From NCBI GenBank assembly GCA_022496805.1, contig CM040089.1, forward strand, positions 44,562,372 through 44,626,371: DNA of 64,000 nt, read 5' to 3'. The notes below the pieces were generated by a model. That model saw only the letters and a list, made by a program, of their open reading frames with translations. It had not been told where the DNA came from and searched no databases. Of this stretch, positions 47,501 to 59,808 are shown in pieces; position 1 is the first letter of the stretch, and each line of letters starts with the position of its first letter. This stretch comes from Pohlia nutans (Eukaryota; Streptophyta; Bryopsida; Bryales; Mniaceae). Made by a program: the position numbers and the translations under genes.

Positions 47501-48928
47501 CCCAGTCGAGTATTTTCTTCAAACTGCAATCATAATTCAACGATCCAACGGGCGTGAATCAATCTATGTTGGTCAACACATCAAATTGTGGGCCACAGTG
47601 TATCTTGAGAAGATGGATTTGTATATTTCGGCTATTGCAGTGATTTCTCCTCCGAGGTGAAGATTTAGGGTTGGTGGACACCTTTCATCAAGCTTTAGGG
47701 TTGAATCTGGAAGATGATCTCCACAACCGGTGTGGCTGGCATGTGAGCTGATTGGTGGTACAATTCTGGGACCCCTGTGTATAATGATATTGGTCTTGGT
47801 AGCAGGTCTTGGAGCTATGATACTGAGCTAGACAATTTTCAGCTGAAACATCACAACGTCTCTTTTTTTCATGCACCCATTGGTATCAACTGTACATTCT
47901 CTAATCCTATATCATTTGCTGGTGAAGGAAAGCTTCATCAGCTTGTCTTCCAATCTGTAAACTCATTCTATCAAGTTAATAAGGGTGTAGAAAGGAGGCT
48001 CTGGGTTTGGATGAAGGTTGAAGTGCGTCTGCTCATACTTGTTCTGTGAATTGTGACTGAATCATGAATTTATCTCGAGGCATACTGTAGATAAACTCTT
48101 TATTCACGATGGTTTATTATTTGGCCAGCTTTATGATTATTATGAATCATGAACACCACAGAATATTGATATTGTGCGAGTATTTGCCCCAGCTTTTACT
48201 TGCTTCTATAACTAACTTTTGCATGTCTTTGAGTTATGACGTGGAGGTACGATGTGGCCCTGTCTCTTTGAAGGGCAGTGGTGGAACCCTGTGATTTCAA
48301 TTCATGAGTAGAAGACAATTGTTTGGTGACATGTTTTCTCATTTTTCATGAAGTGCCAAAGTGTCGATATAAAATGTTATAGTGGTGCTCCATATTTCAA
48401 CATCCATTCACAAATTGGATACATTCACAAATTGGATAGAAATATCACATTAGAAGTTATCACACATAAATCTGTATTATTTTCATACACTATGGCAATT
48501 TCATCTAAGATATATATTTTTAATTTGAAGCTTTTTGGTGAAAAATTTCATAGTTTTTGGCCATTTTTTACCCAAATTATGTTTTTCTGGTGCAATCTGG
48601 TGATATGTCGCCCAAAAAAAATGTCATGTTGTGGATTATGGACTACATAACCAGCAAGGGTTGTTAGGCTGGAGCTCATTATGGGATATAACTTACCACT
48701 AAAAATTGGCACTTTTTGAATTAATATAGAAAGAAAACTAGTCCTACAACACTTGCATTAGTAAACTAGTAGTTCAAAGAGGAAGGCAAGGGTAACGAGT
48801 CCTAACCTGTGAGTGTATGTTGACACATCTGCTCCACATTTAATGGAGTAGGTTATCGGATGTCAACATGTAGGTATTGTGTCAAAGAGTCTTGCCTCAC
48901 AAGCTCACTTTTAGTAGGTTGGATAATA
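47501..48928. other. 3' UTR and flank of gene 3
   Basis: Moderate-GC non-coding sequence to about 48300, then AT-rich. Frames at 47777-48049 and 48348-48650 lack motifs and are probably UTR or chance. Confidence 0.4.
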
Positions 48929-49605
48929 CTCCATCCCATAATAGATGATGCTTTTGAGAAAAAAATTGTCACAAATTACTTGATGCAAATTATTTATTCA
49001 AATTATTTATTTAATGGAGTGTTTTATGTTTGTGAAGCTTGTCTTTGTTCATATGTGGATCACAAACATCATATGCGCTAAGGTCGAGGCACCTAAAACC
49101 AATCACTTAAGCTATCTACACTATTTTTGGACCAGCCATTAATAGGGTGATATTTTTCCTAGGTTGGAAGTTAGTTTTCGCGGAGAATGCAAATTTTTCC
49201 ATGAATTATTTCCCAATATTGAAATTTGTACAATTTTTCAAAGTGAAAAGTACTTCAGAACCCATAACCGATCACATGCTCTAATGTACAAATGAGGTAC
49301 ATCTTCCCTTTCAAAATCTAGAAATTAGGCCTGATCCGTTATAGGTACCTGGTCGGCTTTAGGTGCCTCGACCTTAGTTGAAATCAATGCTAGCATATGT
49401 TTGTTGCATGAGAGGACACACTACAACAAACATCACTATGTTGCCACATGCCACATACTATTGAAAAAATATGATATTGTTTTGATAGACACTTGCTTGA
49501 GAAATAAAAACTTACTATATTTAGAGATTTGATGAAATCATTCTAGTTTGCTTAGTTTTTATTTTTATTTTTTCAAAAGCATCATCTATTATGAGATGGA
49601 GGGAG
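48929..49605. mobile_element. Stowaway-type MITE T copy 1, interrupted by another MITE
   Basis: TA-flanked ends CTCCATCCCATAATAGATGA then TGC and GCATCATCTATTATGAGATG then GAGGGAG, the plant Stowaway signature. Outer parts align in reverse with the uninterrupted copy at 53246-53685. The difference is the nested element at 49081-49374. Confidence 0.8.
49081..49374. mobile_element. MITE U nested in Stowaway T1
   Basis: Ends AGGTCGAGGCACCTAAA and its inverse TTTAGGTGCCTCGACCT with TA on both sides, 294 bp. The copy of the host element at 53246 lacks it, which confirms insertion. Non-coding. Confidence 0.75.
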
Positions 49606-49792
49606 TATAAGGTAACAATATCTAAAAGTGATGTTGCCACTTGCCACACATACTATCAAAAAAATATGAATTTGATTCAATATTTTTCTATTATTTAATT
49701 GCTCCAAAATAAAACTTACTATATATTATTATTATTATTATTATTTCTTCTTTTCAAAAAAACCATCTATTATGGGACGGAGGGAGTACAAG
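49606..49792. repeat. Duplicated right half of Stowaway T
   Basis: Directly after T1 a second, diverged right half repeats GTTGCCACTTGCCACA...ACTTACTATAT...CCATCTATTATGGGACGGAGGGAGTA. It contains a (ATT)n tract at 49716-49742. This is a tandem partial duplication, or one element with two right ends. Confidence 0.6.
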
Positions 49793-50500
49793 GTAACAAT
49801 ATCTAAAAGTGTTGATGTTTGTAAAAGTAATCCTATCTACAACAATTTGATATTTTAGTTCTAAAACATCATATTGTTTGTTGTAGATAGAGTCATTTTT
49901 ACAAACATTGATGCTTTTAGGTATTGTTACCTTACAATGAAGATTTGTTTCGTTTTTGCACACTAGGAGAAAGAAGAGGTGTACGTCTCTTTTGTCAAGT
50001 TTAGGGCAAATGGACTTTAATTCCACAATAATTTTCACCACAAGACATAATTACCATGGGCTACAATAATAATACACCCACAACATTCACAACCCGCCCC
50101 CCTCCAAATATATGGTGATCTTAGTGATTTTAGTGTTTTGATGAAGTTCTAATGTGATGAAATTTTCTTGTACGAGTGGAGATGCTCTAAGGTATGTACA
50201 CTTATAATTATCCTTATCCAAAATGCGACAAGTAAGTTTGCACCCAAAAGCAACCCTAAAACCTAGATACTAATTACACACGATGTACACTATTAGAACA
50301 TGTACAAGATGTACACAATTAGAACATGCACAAGATGTATGCGACCAAAAAATAATATTTATTTAATAATTGTAAATAGGCTTAGTGGTGATTACATGTG
50401 CACATATTCTAAAAAAAGTCTAGTTATTTGAACAAGTGTTCAACTTTTGTAGTGCTCCACTTTCACTACATTTGATGAATTCTCTGATTTTTTCAAAAAA
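49793..50500. other. Intergenic with a Harbinger-like end
   Basis: AT-rich, non-coding. At 50148-50193 the inverted copy of the 40-bp end seen in intron 1 of the DUF604 gene (TCTAATGTGATGAAATTTTC ... GTGGAGATGCTC) is present. The rest of that element is not clear. Confidence 0.5.
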
Positions 50501-50721
50501 AAAGTCTAGCTATGTTTGCTATTTAAAATGGTTATTTAGTATGGTTTAAAATAATTATCACAAAGGCATACTAATCAACCTCACTTATGAAGGTGGGTTT
50601 ACAACATTCATGGTGTGCAGTGGTGATGTTACTTGATTAAACATTCTACTTTTCATGCTTGTCAATCAATCACTCATAATGAATTACCATTTTGAATAGC
50701 AAACATAGCTAGACCTTTTTT
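50501..50721. mobile_element. MITE family S copy 2
   Basis: Inverted ends AGTCTAGCTATGTTTGCTAT and ATAGCAAACATAGCTAGACC. Inside, AAATGGTTATTTAGTATGGT matches 31520-31706. 221 bp, non-coding. Confidence 0.7.
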
Positions 50722-51068
50722 TGAGAATCTCAAGTGTAATGGTTTGCATGTGTGTGAAGGGCTCCTATTTGTATAATGCTTTGCTTCTGGTCTCAGAATC
50801 ACCTAGTCACAAGCTTGGAGTGGTCTATTTGAGCTTAAGTTACACATCATGTCTTGCACAAGTCTCATATCCTCATCTCCTGGACTCCTGGGTACGGTAA
50901 GAATTTGGAGTTTGCCCTTGGCAGCACCCTGTCAGTGAGAGCTTTTCAACCATACCGTTTTACAATGCAGTCACATGAGATGAAGCTAAACTCTGCGCAC
51001 AAGATTATTAAGAATGGATGGCAGCACATTCTGAACATAAGAGCATCTCCAGCAAGGGACAAACAATT

Positions 51069-51978
51069 AACCCTTAAACATCAAAAAAGCCCCACGGGCT
51101 TGTTTTGAGAGAATAATCCAGAAAAAAAGTGGATTTTCTCAACCAAAATTAAAATGAATTGATGTTTGGAAAGGTGATGAAAAAGAAAGGCTAAATTTAG
51201 AAAATATGCATGTTTTAGTAAATTGTATATTTCAAGGAAATTGAGAAGAGAATTAGTGGGGAGGGAGGGAGAAGTGGTGGGGAGGGTGACTATGGAATCA
51301 TACTTTTCATAATTTTTCCACTATAAATAAGATAAGTATTCAATTTTATATTTTTAGTAGATGAAGCCATGTGTCTCCTACAAATCATGATTTTTTCATA
51401 AAATTTGGAGAAAATTTGAAATTACTATGATTTTTTGAAGTGATTGTAAAGAAAATTCATATCAATTACAAAATGTACTAAAAAATCTCTATTTTTTTAC
51501 CAAAGGTGTAAATTACAATGAAAAACATTACAAGAATTGAAAATTATCTGTGTCTAAATTTAGATTTTTTGCTACACCGTGGTAACACCTACTGAGCTTG
51601 TAACTCCAATAAAACACTCAATTTTTAGATTTAAAATAAAACAAAGTGGAGTAGAAACTAGACTTGGTAAATTTCATTTTGTTAATTAAGTTCAAATGCA
51701 GTATGACTCATTTTCATGGCCTAAATTTAGTTTAAGCGAAAAAAACAAGAATCCAAAATACACTACATAGTGAACCGTTTACTACTCTTTTTGTAGTTGG
51801 GACCCATGTAGAATCCAATAATAGCTTGAATGATCTTAATTTAACTTGAAGAGGTGGCATGACCAAACAAAATCCTTCACAAAAAGAATTGAATGGAATC
51901 ATGCATGTAGCAGTTGGAATTGAATAGTCAGTTTCATTCATAAGCTAGTTTTTGGTTTAGGTGGCGTTCAGGGGTTAA
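51069..51978 (+). mobile_element. TTAA element family N copy 1
   Basis: Left end TTAACCCTTAAACATC and the next blocks (GAGAATAATCCAGAAAAAAA, GTGGATTTTCTCAACCAAA) match 61908-62169. The right end is GGCGTTCAGGGGTTAA. It is longer than copy 2 by about 650 bp. No gene. Confidence 0.6.
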
Positions 51979-51981
51979 GGG

Positions 51982-52260
51982 TTAAAGTGGGACAAATAGT
52001 CATACGACCACAATAAGATGAACTACACTAAATAGGGACTATATTAAGACGACCAAAAAATTAAAGGAACTTACCTTGTAGAATTTGCATCATGGTAAAA
52101 AATACTATTGTGTGCGAAAATAAATATGATTTTCTTTTTTAGAGGAATAGTAAATATTTGTATAGTGTGAAATGTCAATAAATGGGTCCCCTTAATACCC
52201 CTATTTAGTGTATGTACCTTACATATCAACATACGGAACCCTAGGACATATAGGGGTTAA
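51982..52260. mobile_element. Possible small TTAA element O
   Basis: Lies between TTAAAGTGGGACAAATAG and CCTAGGACATATAGGGGTTAA. The right end is typical of the TTAA group; the left repeat is poorly preserved. Confidence 0.4.
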
Positions 52261-53245
52261 CTTATACTCCGGAGGGTTAACTCAGAAGTCAGTGCTTTTG
52301 ATAGGCCTTTTATAAAATCCCCACGTGGTGACACACCTACTCACATGTGCTTGCATTAAGGATATTATTCACACAGAACATGATTGTAACAACCCACCTT
52401 AACTTACATGCTTTGGTTTTGTTCAAATCAAAGTACAGTTCAAATAATGTGATAATATGCATAAATTAGTACATGATGAGAGATTGTGCCTAAAAACCTA
52501 TTGCAGCACCATCTTTAATTGTCAATGAACATCATAGTGTCAATGTCTATCCTGTTATTACACCTGCCCCCTCACTGAGTCAGTAATAACATTGAAATGC
52601 ATATGCCACATCATTTTCCACCTCAGCAATCACATCCTTCCAATTTTCCTATTAGACGCCAGATCAGCTCCACATAAGCAGCCATGACCTTTTTGCATGA
52701 GTCCCATTGTTGGTAGGTCAACCTAAGGTAGAGGTACCCATGGCCATAAGTACCCCGTAAGCAATCTTTGGACCTCTTAGAAGTTGCGTTTCATGAATCC
52801 AAAAGCCAACACAATGTTATCTAGAAGTTAACACATTACTCATTGTATAAGAGCCACCACCTTGGTAGCTACATGGTGCAACTTTATGTTTGGGGATTGA
52901 TTCCATTTTTGTTAGTTATAGGCGAATCTATATATTAGTCATGGGTTTTAAAGAACTTTTCACTTAATTCTTTTTAATAAATTTAATTTTGAGAAATAAA
53001 TTCAAAAAAATTACCATTTTACAGTATCTTTGTTTCTTTATGAAAGATGTTTCTCTATGAAAGAAAAATGTCTCATCAGTAAAACTTCAACATTTTCTAT
53101 TTTCTATGCTAAAACCATTATTTTATCTGTAACTTTTGATCACAAAAGTAGCACAAATAGTCACATGATACAAAGTATTGGATGATTTACCTTAAACTTC
53201 ATCAAACGCTATACTATATGTTGGTTTTTTTTGGCCTAATAATTA
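52261..53245. other. Intergenic, no gene seen
   Basis: A slightly more GC-rich patch at 52500-52860 (ACACCTGCCCCCTCACTGAG) has no open frame of note; the rest is AT-rich. Confidence 0.4.
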
Positions 53246-53685
53246 CTTCCTCCGTCCATAATACCGGTAGATGATGGTTCTGTAAAAAAATTAAAAAATA
53301 AAGCAAACTATAATGATTTCATCAAATCTCTAAGTATAGTAAGTTTCTATTTTGGAGTAGTTGTCTATTGAAGCAATATCATATTGTTTCGATAGTATAT
53401 GTGACATATGCGAAAATGGTGATATTCATTGTAGTGTGTTGTCTGATGCAATGAACATATGCTAGCATTGATTTTAGCTAAATCATATATTGTTTGTGAT
53501 CCTCTACATACAAACAAAGACAGGCTTCACAATAAAAACTCTCCATGTACATTTGTCTTGTGATTTTTCTTTGTTAGAATTTGAAAAACAACTTCAAATT
53601 GAATAAACGATTTGCATCAAGTAATTTGAAACATTTTATTTTTTCAAAAGCATCATCTATTAATCTATTATGGGACAAATGAAGC
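53246..53685. mobile_element. Stowaway-type MITE T copy 2
   Basis: Starts CTTCCTCCGTCCATAATACC after TA and ends in CATCATCTATTAATCTATTA then TGGGACAAATGAAG. Reverse-orientation homologue of T1 without its nested insertion, about 440 bp. Confidence 0.75.
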
Positions 53686-55521
53686 ATTATTTTCAACAAT
53701 GCTTTCCAAACCCAAGGTTATTGGGAAAAGGTTTTATAAAATCCCAAATACATTATAATTATTCTAAAAGAGAAGTTGTGTTTGAATAAGATACTATGTG
53801 TTTTTCTTTAATATACTCTTATTTGTTCATTTTAAATAGTTATAAGGTATGAAAGAGCTTAGTGGTCTCTCATTATTAGGAGTGTAAAAGCTTGGTGATC
53901 GTCAAACTCATGCACAATTGGTTTAGCCGTCATTTATTTTAATAAATATAATAATAATATTAAACATAATATTTTAAAATGTTAAAACAAATAAAATATT
54001 TATTATACTATTGTATTATTATCTCTTGATAACAATATAAAAGAATTAGTTTATTAATTTTTATTTAAATGATATATAACTATTTTATTAATAATGTATC
54101 ATTATAATTAATAGATAATACCATCTTATACTTGCTAAATTCTTTATTGTTACATTTTTATGTTGAGTGAATTTGTGCAATAATAGAGGATGTGATTTTA
54201 AAAGTGTGATAATAAAGAATTTAGAGTGTATTTGAATAAATAAGGCATTGTGTACAAGAAGACCCTTTAAAATGTCTACTAGTAATAGAAGACATTCATT
54301 TTGTAATCCAATTAAGATTTCAAAGTCTTCTAAGCTATATGGAAGAATTTCACACGTATTTATATGTCATTTCACAATTTAGTCACTATTCCTTTAACCC
54401 CTAAAGGACCATGCTCATCCAAAACAAAAAATTACTTCTCGTAATGCTTTCAAGAACGCAGCTGTATCTCTCAATTGGTGTTCACGTAGAAAACTTCACC
54501 ATGGAAATTCAAAGAGGACTTAGGTGTGAGACTATCTATCAATTTTCAAGACAATCTACTGTATGGATTACTCGATTATAACGTTTGATCATGAGTTGTT
54601 TTTTTGAAATTTTTGAGCAAGAACAAGTCATTCAATGCCACAAGTCTCATAAATTTTAAAACCACGATTAGCGTTTGAAATTTCAAGAACATACAAAGAT
54701 GTGTTGTACCTAGGGGCTCACAAAAAAAGGTGTTCTAAAACTAAACACAACAATAATGATTGATTCCAAAAGATTAATGTTCGAGTGAAGTGATTGACTG
54801 AGCCGGTGTCTACAATCGTCAAACTCTTGTCTATTCACGGGGGTGTGTACAATGGGCTGTCGACGAGGACAAGGAGTTGTGTGAGCTCCCTGATGGACAC
54901 CTACACAACTTCTTTTTACCTCAATGTTTTGTACCCATTGCAATGTATGCGGTGTAGTAAATTTGCAATAATTCCATTTTGATAAATTTCTAGATCACAA
55001 AACTTGGTACACATTTTTTTTTATGTTACACAAACTAAATGAATGCACATGTATACAAAATGCTGCAATTTCCAAACATCAACATCAAATGGTCAATATT
55101 TTTAAAACGTTTATAACTCCATATTGACACGTGGCAAATATTTTTGAGAAGTACTTATGTTAGAGGATTATACATAATGGAAGATTAGATTTTAGAAGCA
55201 TATGGTGTCATATTTCCGTCAACATTAACTTGATGACCCTAAAAAAACATACCCGTTAGTAAATTTGCAATAATTCTATTTTGGTAAATCTTTAGGCAAC
55301 AAAACTTGGCATACATGAAAATAAATTATAAAAGAATCTATATTCCAAATTTGGTAGGTAGGGGACCAATTATGTGCCTTTGGGGAATTTTCAAAGATGT
55401 AAGATTTGCATTTTTTTCCAAGCTAGAATTTGAAAACGCCAAACATTGTTTCCCCCTATTGTACATGTAAGCATGTTCACTGAGAAATAAAAATAATAAT
55501 AATTTAGGTATAAATGAGATT
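53686..55521. other. AT-rich intergenic with one solo TTAA end
   Basis: No gene. At 54394 a perfect left end TTAACCCCTAAAGGACC (element P) begins, but no matching right end follows, so it is truncated. 53930-54130 is almost pure A/T. Confidence 0.45.
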
Positions 55522-55523
55522 TA

Positions 55524-56909
55524 CAGTGACGGACAAAACTGAGTATCAATTTGAAACTTTTCCATTCAAACAACCATACCATGAGCATCAATGGGCAAAG
55601 TCCAAAAGTGAATATACAAAAGTTGTAGTGTGCGACATATAACACATTACTACAGAAGTTTGAAGAAAAACTCAATTGTGATTTGAAAGAAAATGGATTT
55701 CAAAGTTAGCCATGTCTAAAACTCAGTTTTGTGCGATATAATTCGGAACTACTTTAAATTTTGTCAATTTTTTCTTAGAGCTTCAAAAAAACTTTTTATG
55801 CCTTGGCATGTTGGTATACATCATTTAAGATTGTTGTATACAAAAATTGAAGGAAGTTGATATTTATAAAATTTAAAATTTTCACAATTTGACAAACATG
55901 CAAATGATGTTAGTTCTCATGATATTTGAATTATTTTTTGGAATTGAGAGCATGGGACTGCATTGGCCATTGTATAGAGAGCATAGGTTGCAACATGAAC
56001 CATTGTTACATCTTAATGCCCTTGCATTTGAAATAGTTGTTGAATAGGCCAATGCATTCAATTTATATATTAGAGTTGTATGATGCAGTTTTTTGGTCTA
56101 ACTTTTTTGTACAAAGTCTAGAGTTCATGACGCACATACTCAATCAACCAATTGAACAACTTGTTTTTTTCGTGTTTAGTATCATCAAAAAATTGTCAAT
56201 TTTTTGAAAGTCAGTGTAATTTCTGGCAGTTTTGAACTTTTTGATGATATTGAAAATGATATGTTTTTTTTTTTTTTTGATTTGTAGGATTGATTATGTG
56301 TGTCATGAACTCTAGTTTTTGAACAAAAAACCTAAACCAAAAAACTGCATCATATAGCTCTAATATATAACTTGAATGCATTGGCCTATTCAACAACTAT
56401 TTCAAATGCAAGGGCATTAAGATGTAACAATGGTTCATGTTGCAACCTATGCTCTCTATACAATGGCCAATGCAGTCCCATGCTCTCAATTCCAAAAAAT
56501 AATTCAAATATCGTGAGAACCAACATCATTTGCATGTTTGTCAAATTGTGAATATTTGAAATTCTATAAATGTCAACTTCCTTCAATTTTTGTGTACAAC
56601 AATCTTAAATGATGTATACCAACATGCCAAGGCATAAAAAGTTTTTTTGAAGCTCTAAGAAAAAATTGACAAAATTTAAAGTAGTTCCGAATTATATCGC
56701 ACAAAACTGAGTTTTAGACATGGCTAACTTTGAAATCCATTTTCTTTCAAATCACAATTGAGTTTTTCTTCAAACTTCTGTAGTAATGTGTTATATGTCG
56801 CACACTACAACTTTTGTATATTCACTTTTGGACTTTGCCCATTGATGCTCATGGTATGGTTGTTTGAATGGAAAAGTTTCAAATTGATACTCAGTTTTGT
56901 CCGTCACTG
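55524..56909. mobile_element. 1.39-kb giant hairpin with Tc1-like ends (foldback element)
   Basis: Flanked by TA at 55522-55523 and 56910-56911. It starts CAGTGACGGACAAAACTGAG and ends with the exact inverse. The two arms, about 670 bp each, are nearly identical over most of their length, diverging towards a loop near 56195-56230 and a 16-T run at 56265. The short TIR start resembles Tc1/mariner ends (CAGTG..GGACAAAA) and TA is the target of that superfamily. Each arm carries the same 49-50 codon open frame (from 55898 forward and on the minus strand to 56386), but no transposase motif. Could give perfect double-stranded RNA if transcribed. Confidence 0.85.
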
Positions 56910-56911
56910 TA

Positions 56912-58725
56912 CATCATAAAGGTCACAATATGCTTTTTTTATTACTTTAAAAAAAATTAAATGTATAAAATCATGTGAGAAATCATGTTACATTTAGCCT
57001 CTAAATCTATTTTACATGAATTCTTTGATAATGTGCCATATAATTAATGAAGCTTATGATTTGTGAAAATTCTATTTTTGAATAATGAGTCATACCTCAA
57101 ACTTTGATGACTTCAATTGCTCTGTCATTATTGTCGATTGCTTTGATAGTATATTAAGTATAAAATATTGGTATAAAAAATGGACACATAAACTCATACA
57201 TCATGCATATGAACCCTATCATAAAAAATTCTTTTATCTTCCAAGAAAATTGGCATGGATATATAGCTACACCACATTATTTTGGATAACGATTTTTTTC
57301 CTTACACCAAAATTCTCTCCTTGTTTAGAAATTGTGTAGATTCTTCAAAATGAAGTAACATACGGATGAAATGACAAACTTTAGTCAATTGAGAAAGTAG
57401 TGGTTAAGTGTTGACTACATTGTTGGATTATTTATATCTCAAAAGTGTAGTTATCAAAAACAAAGCCTTTTATCTCAAGGAATAGAACTACCATAGGTTG
57501 AGGGCATGCTCAGCACAAATTTTCTTAAAAACTAAATGCTAAAAATTTTGATTTTTTTTTCCAACTTCATATTATATGGTTAAAAAGATAATCACAAACA
57601 TTCTATCTGCCAAACCTCATTTTTGGAATATATTAAATATTTGACAGAGATGTTGATCTTGCTTTCTAGATAAATAGAAACTTTGGTTCTCTTTCGAGGT
57701 TGGTGTGAATAAAGTGTTTGCTCGTCTTAACAATGAAACAATGCTCATTGAACAAAGAGCCATTGATGCAAGACTACTCCCCCCCTTTGGAGAATTGACA
57801 CTCTAGTGATCACTCTTGCCTTCCATATATGGTAATATGACGTAGAAGCCTCATAGTAATTTATACTTACTATACATTGCATTGCTTGTCGGGCATTATA
57901 CCATTAAGGTACACCAACCTTTTACTACCATGTTTCCAATTCCGCCCTCATGTACTGAGAATAAACATCTTTGTTTTGGAATGTACACCACTAGTACATG
58001 AAGGCTGAATTGAAAACACGGTGGTGATACCTTATTCTATGGGCTTTGTTGTGGGGACTCCTACTACCTAGTACATGATAGGATTTGGCCACAAGGTGCT
58101 GAATATTTAATTATTTTCCCAAAACAAATTTGGCAATTTTACTTTTAAAAGAAATTCTTCTTTGAATTTGAAAAAATAGTGAAAAAAAATTCTTAAAATT
58201 TCGGCCCTTATTAAAATAATATAATTAGTGTCAAAGCCGTACTATGCTGGTATCATAGCAGACTGTTAATTCACGCCAACCTTCAAAAGCGGCTGGAGTT
58301 CTTGTTGCAATGCATCTTGAGACTGTTAAAATTGGAATCTCCCGGCCTTCCAAGAGTTAGGCCATCAGTCTATTGAGACGGCTGGTCTCAGCATGCTAGG
58401 CATTTCTCAGTCTCTTCGTCCAAGAGAATTTCCCAGAAAGATGACCAATGCAGGAAGTGGAAGTTTACGTGAGCGGTCGTGTACCTCTGGCTCAAAGAAC
58501 AAGAGATGCATCCAGAATCTGCACTCACAAGTAGCCAGCACAATGCGCGACAAGCAACAGTAAAAGCTGGGAGAACTCCAATATTTACCACTAATATAAT
58601 GGTATCACTGTATCACCTCCATGTATGATAATCAGATGATAAAAAGGAATCACACATCATGCAAGATGAACCATTGGATGTGTGCTACATTAATTCTTAA
58701 AAACAACCGAGCAACGTGGTTCCTG
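56912..58725. other. Intergenic, no gene seen
   Basis: AT-rich and non-coding; about 58070-58260 (GTGCTGAATATTTAATTATT ... TTTCGGCCCTTATT) may be a decayed family K MITE. The more GC-rich patch 58260-58600 contains TTCACGCCAACCTTCAAAAG, also found in diverged form near 10308. Confidence 0.35.
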
Positions 58726-59641
58726 AGGACGGCTTTCCATGTAAGGTGGTTACCCCATTCCCAACTGAATAAGCTGATCTTGCATGGGAAATTAGCAAAA
58801 CCCAGAGGACCAAATTTACATAGATGTGCCAAGTACATAAAAAACCAATGCAAGTGGTTTGAGAATTTTAGGAGTCATTCCAAATTAGTTATGAATTTTT
58901 GAATGAACAAAGGTGGCCTTTCCATTCCCAACACCTAGACTCCTCTATTTCCGCCGCTTTCTGCCCCATACTCCACCATGCATTGCCTATTTCCACTTGG
59001 GTATTCCCCAATCCCATCTTCAAATTAGAATCGACCGTTTACCCCCATGCAGTCAACCATGTCCACTAAGCCACGGTCCCACTGCTTGTGACACTCATTT
59101 CCAACACCCCATAAACCCTAAACCACCATGTGCCATTAACCCACTCCTCCCACTCCCATGAATGTTGCTCAACTTTATACTAACACATCTTAATCCCAGT
59201 CCTCTCCGCCCCCTAAACCATTACTCCCACTACTTTTTTTGTCCAAAATTCAACCCATTTCCAACTGCCCATGAAGTGACATTGGATTCTGAATTTCCCA
59301 CTGTGTTTGATTCTGAATTTGGAGCCAAACTATAGGTGTTGGAATAAGGAGCTAGTTGGGAATGGGGTAACCACCTTAGAGCTTGAACCTGCATGTGTGA
59401 CGTCATATCGACAAGAAGATTGATGCATTAATAGTCATTCGGGTTGACATGTGGGTGTTCTGGTCTTGCATTTCTGGTTTACAAGACCGGTAACAACTGA
59501 AACTTATTTAAGAAGGGCCTGCTACATCAAATATGTAATGCCACATGGTAGAAGTATTAATGAAGGACCTTGAATTTTGGGCAAAGATGCTATGCATGGC
59601 ATCAGCCTGCGGGTTCAGACTCTACATGGAAAGCCGTCCTA
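58726..59641. mobile_element. MITE V, split by nested element W
   Basis: Ends AGGACGGCTTTCCATGTA and TACATGGAAAGCCGTCCT are exact inverses. Removing W leaves about 280 bp. Non-coding. Confidence 0.7.
58744..59376. mobile_element. TA-flanked MITE W nested in V
   Basis: Ends AGGTGGTTACCCCATTCCCA and TGGGAATGGGGTAACCACCT, perfect inverses of 20 bp or more, with TA on each side. It inserted directly behind the left repeat of V. Its middle (58913-59260) is a C-rich, non-coding stretch. Confidence 0.75.
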
Positions 59642-59808
59642 ACAGTTGCCCCTGGAATTGAAAAAAGTCTGATTTTAATTTTATTTCTATACAAATAAGA
59701 TCATGTATATGGTATTCCATCGCAACATGATATTCGTAATATCAAGCTTTTAACTAAACAATATTAAATAAATAAATAAATAACCTTCCTTCCAAGGACA
59801 CACTCATA

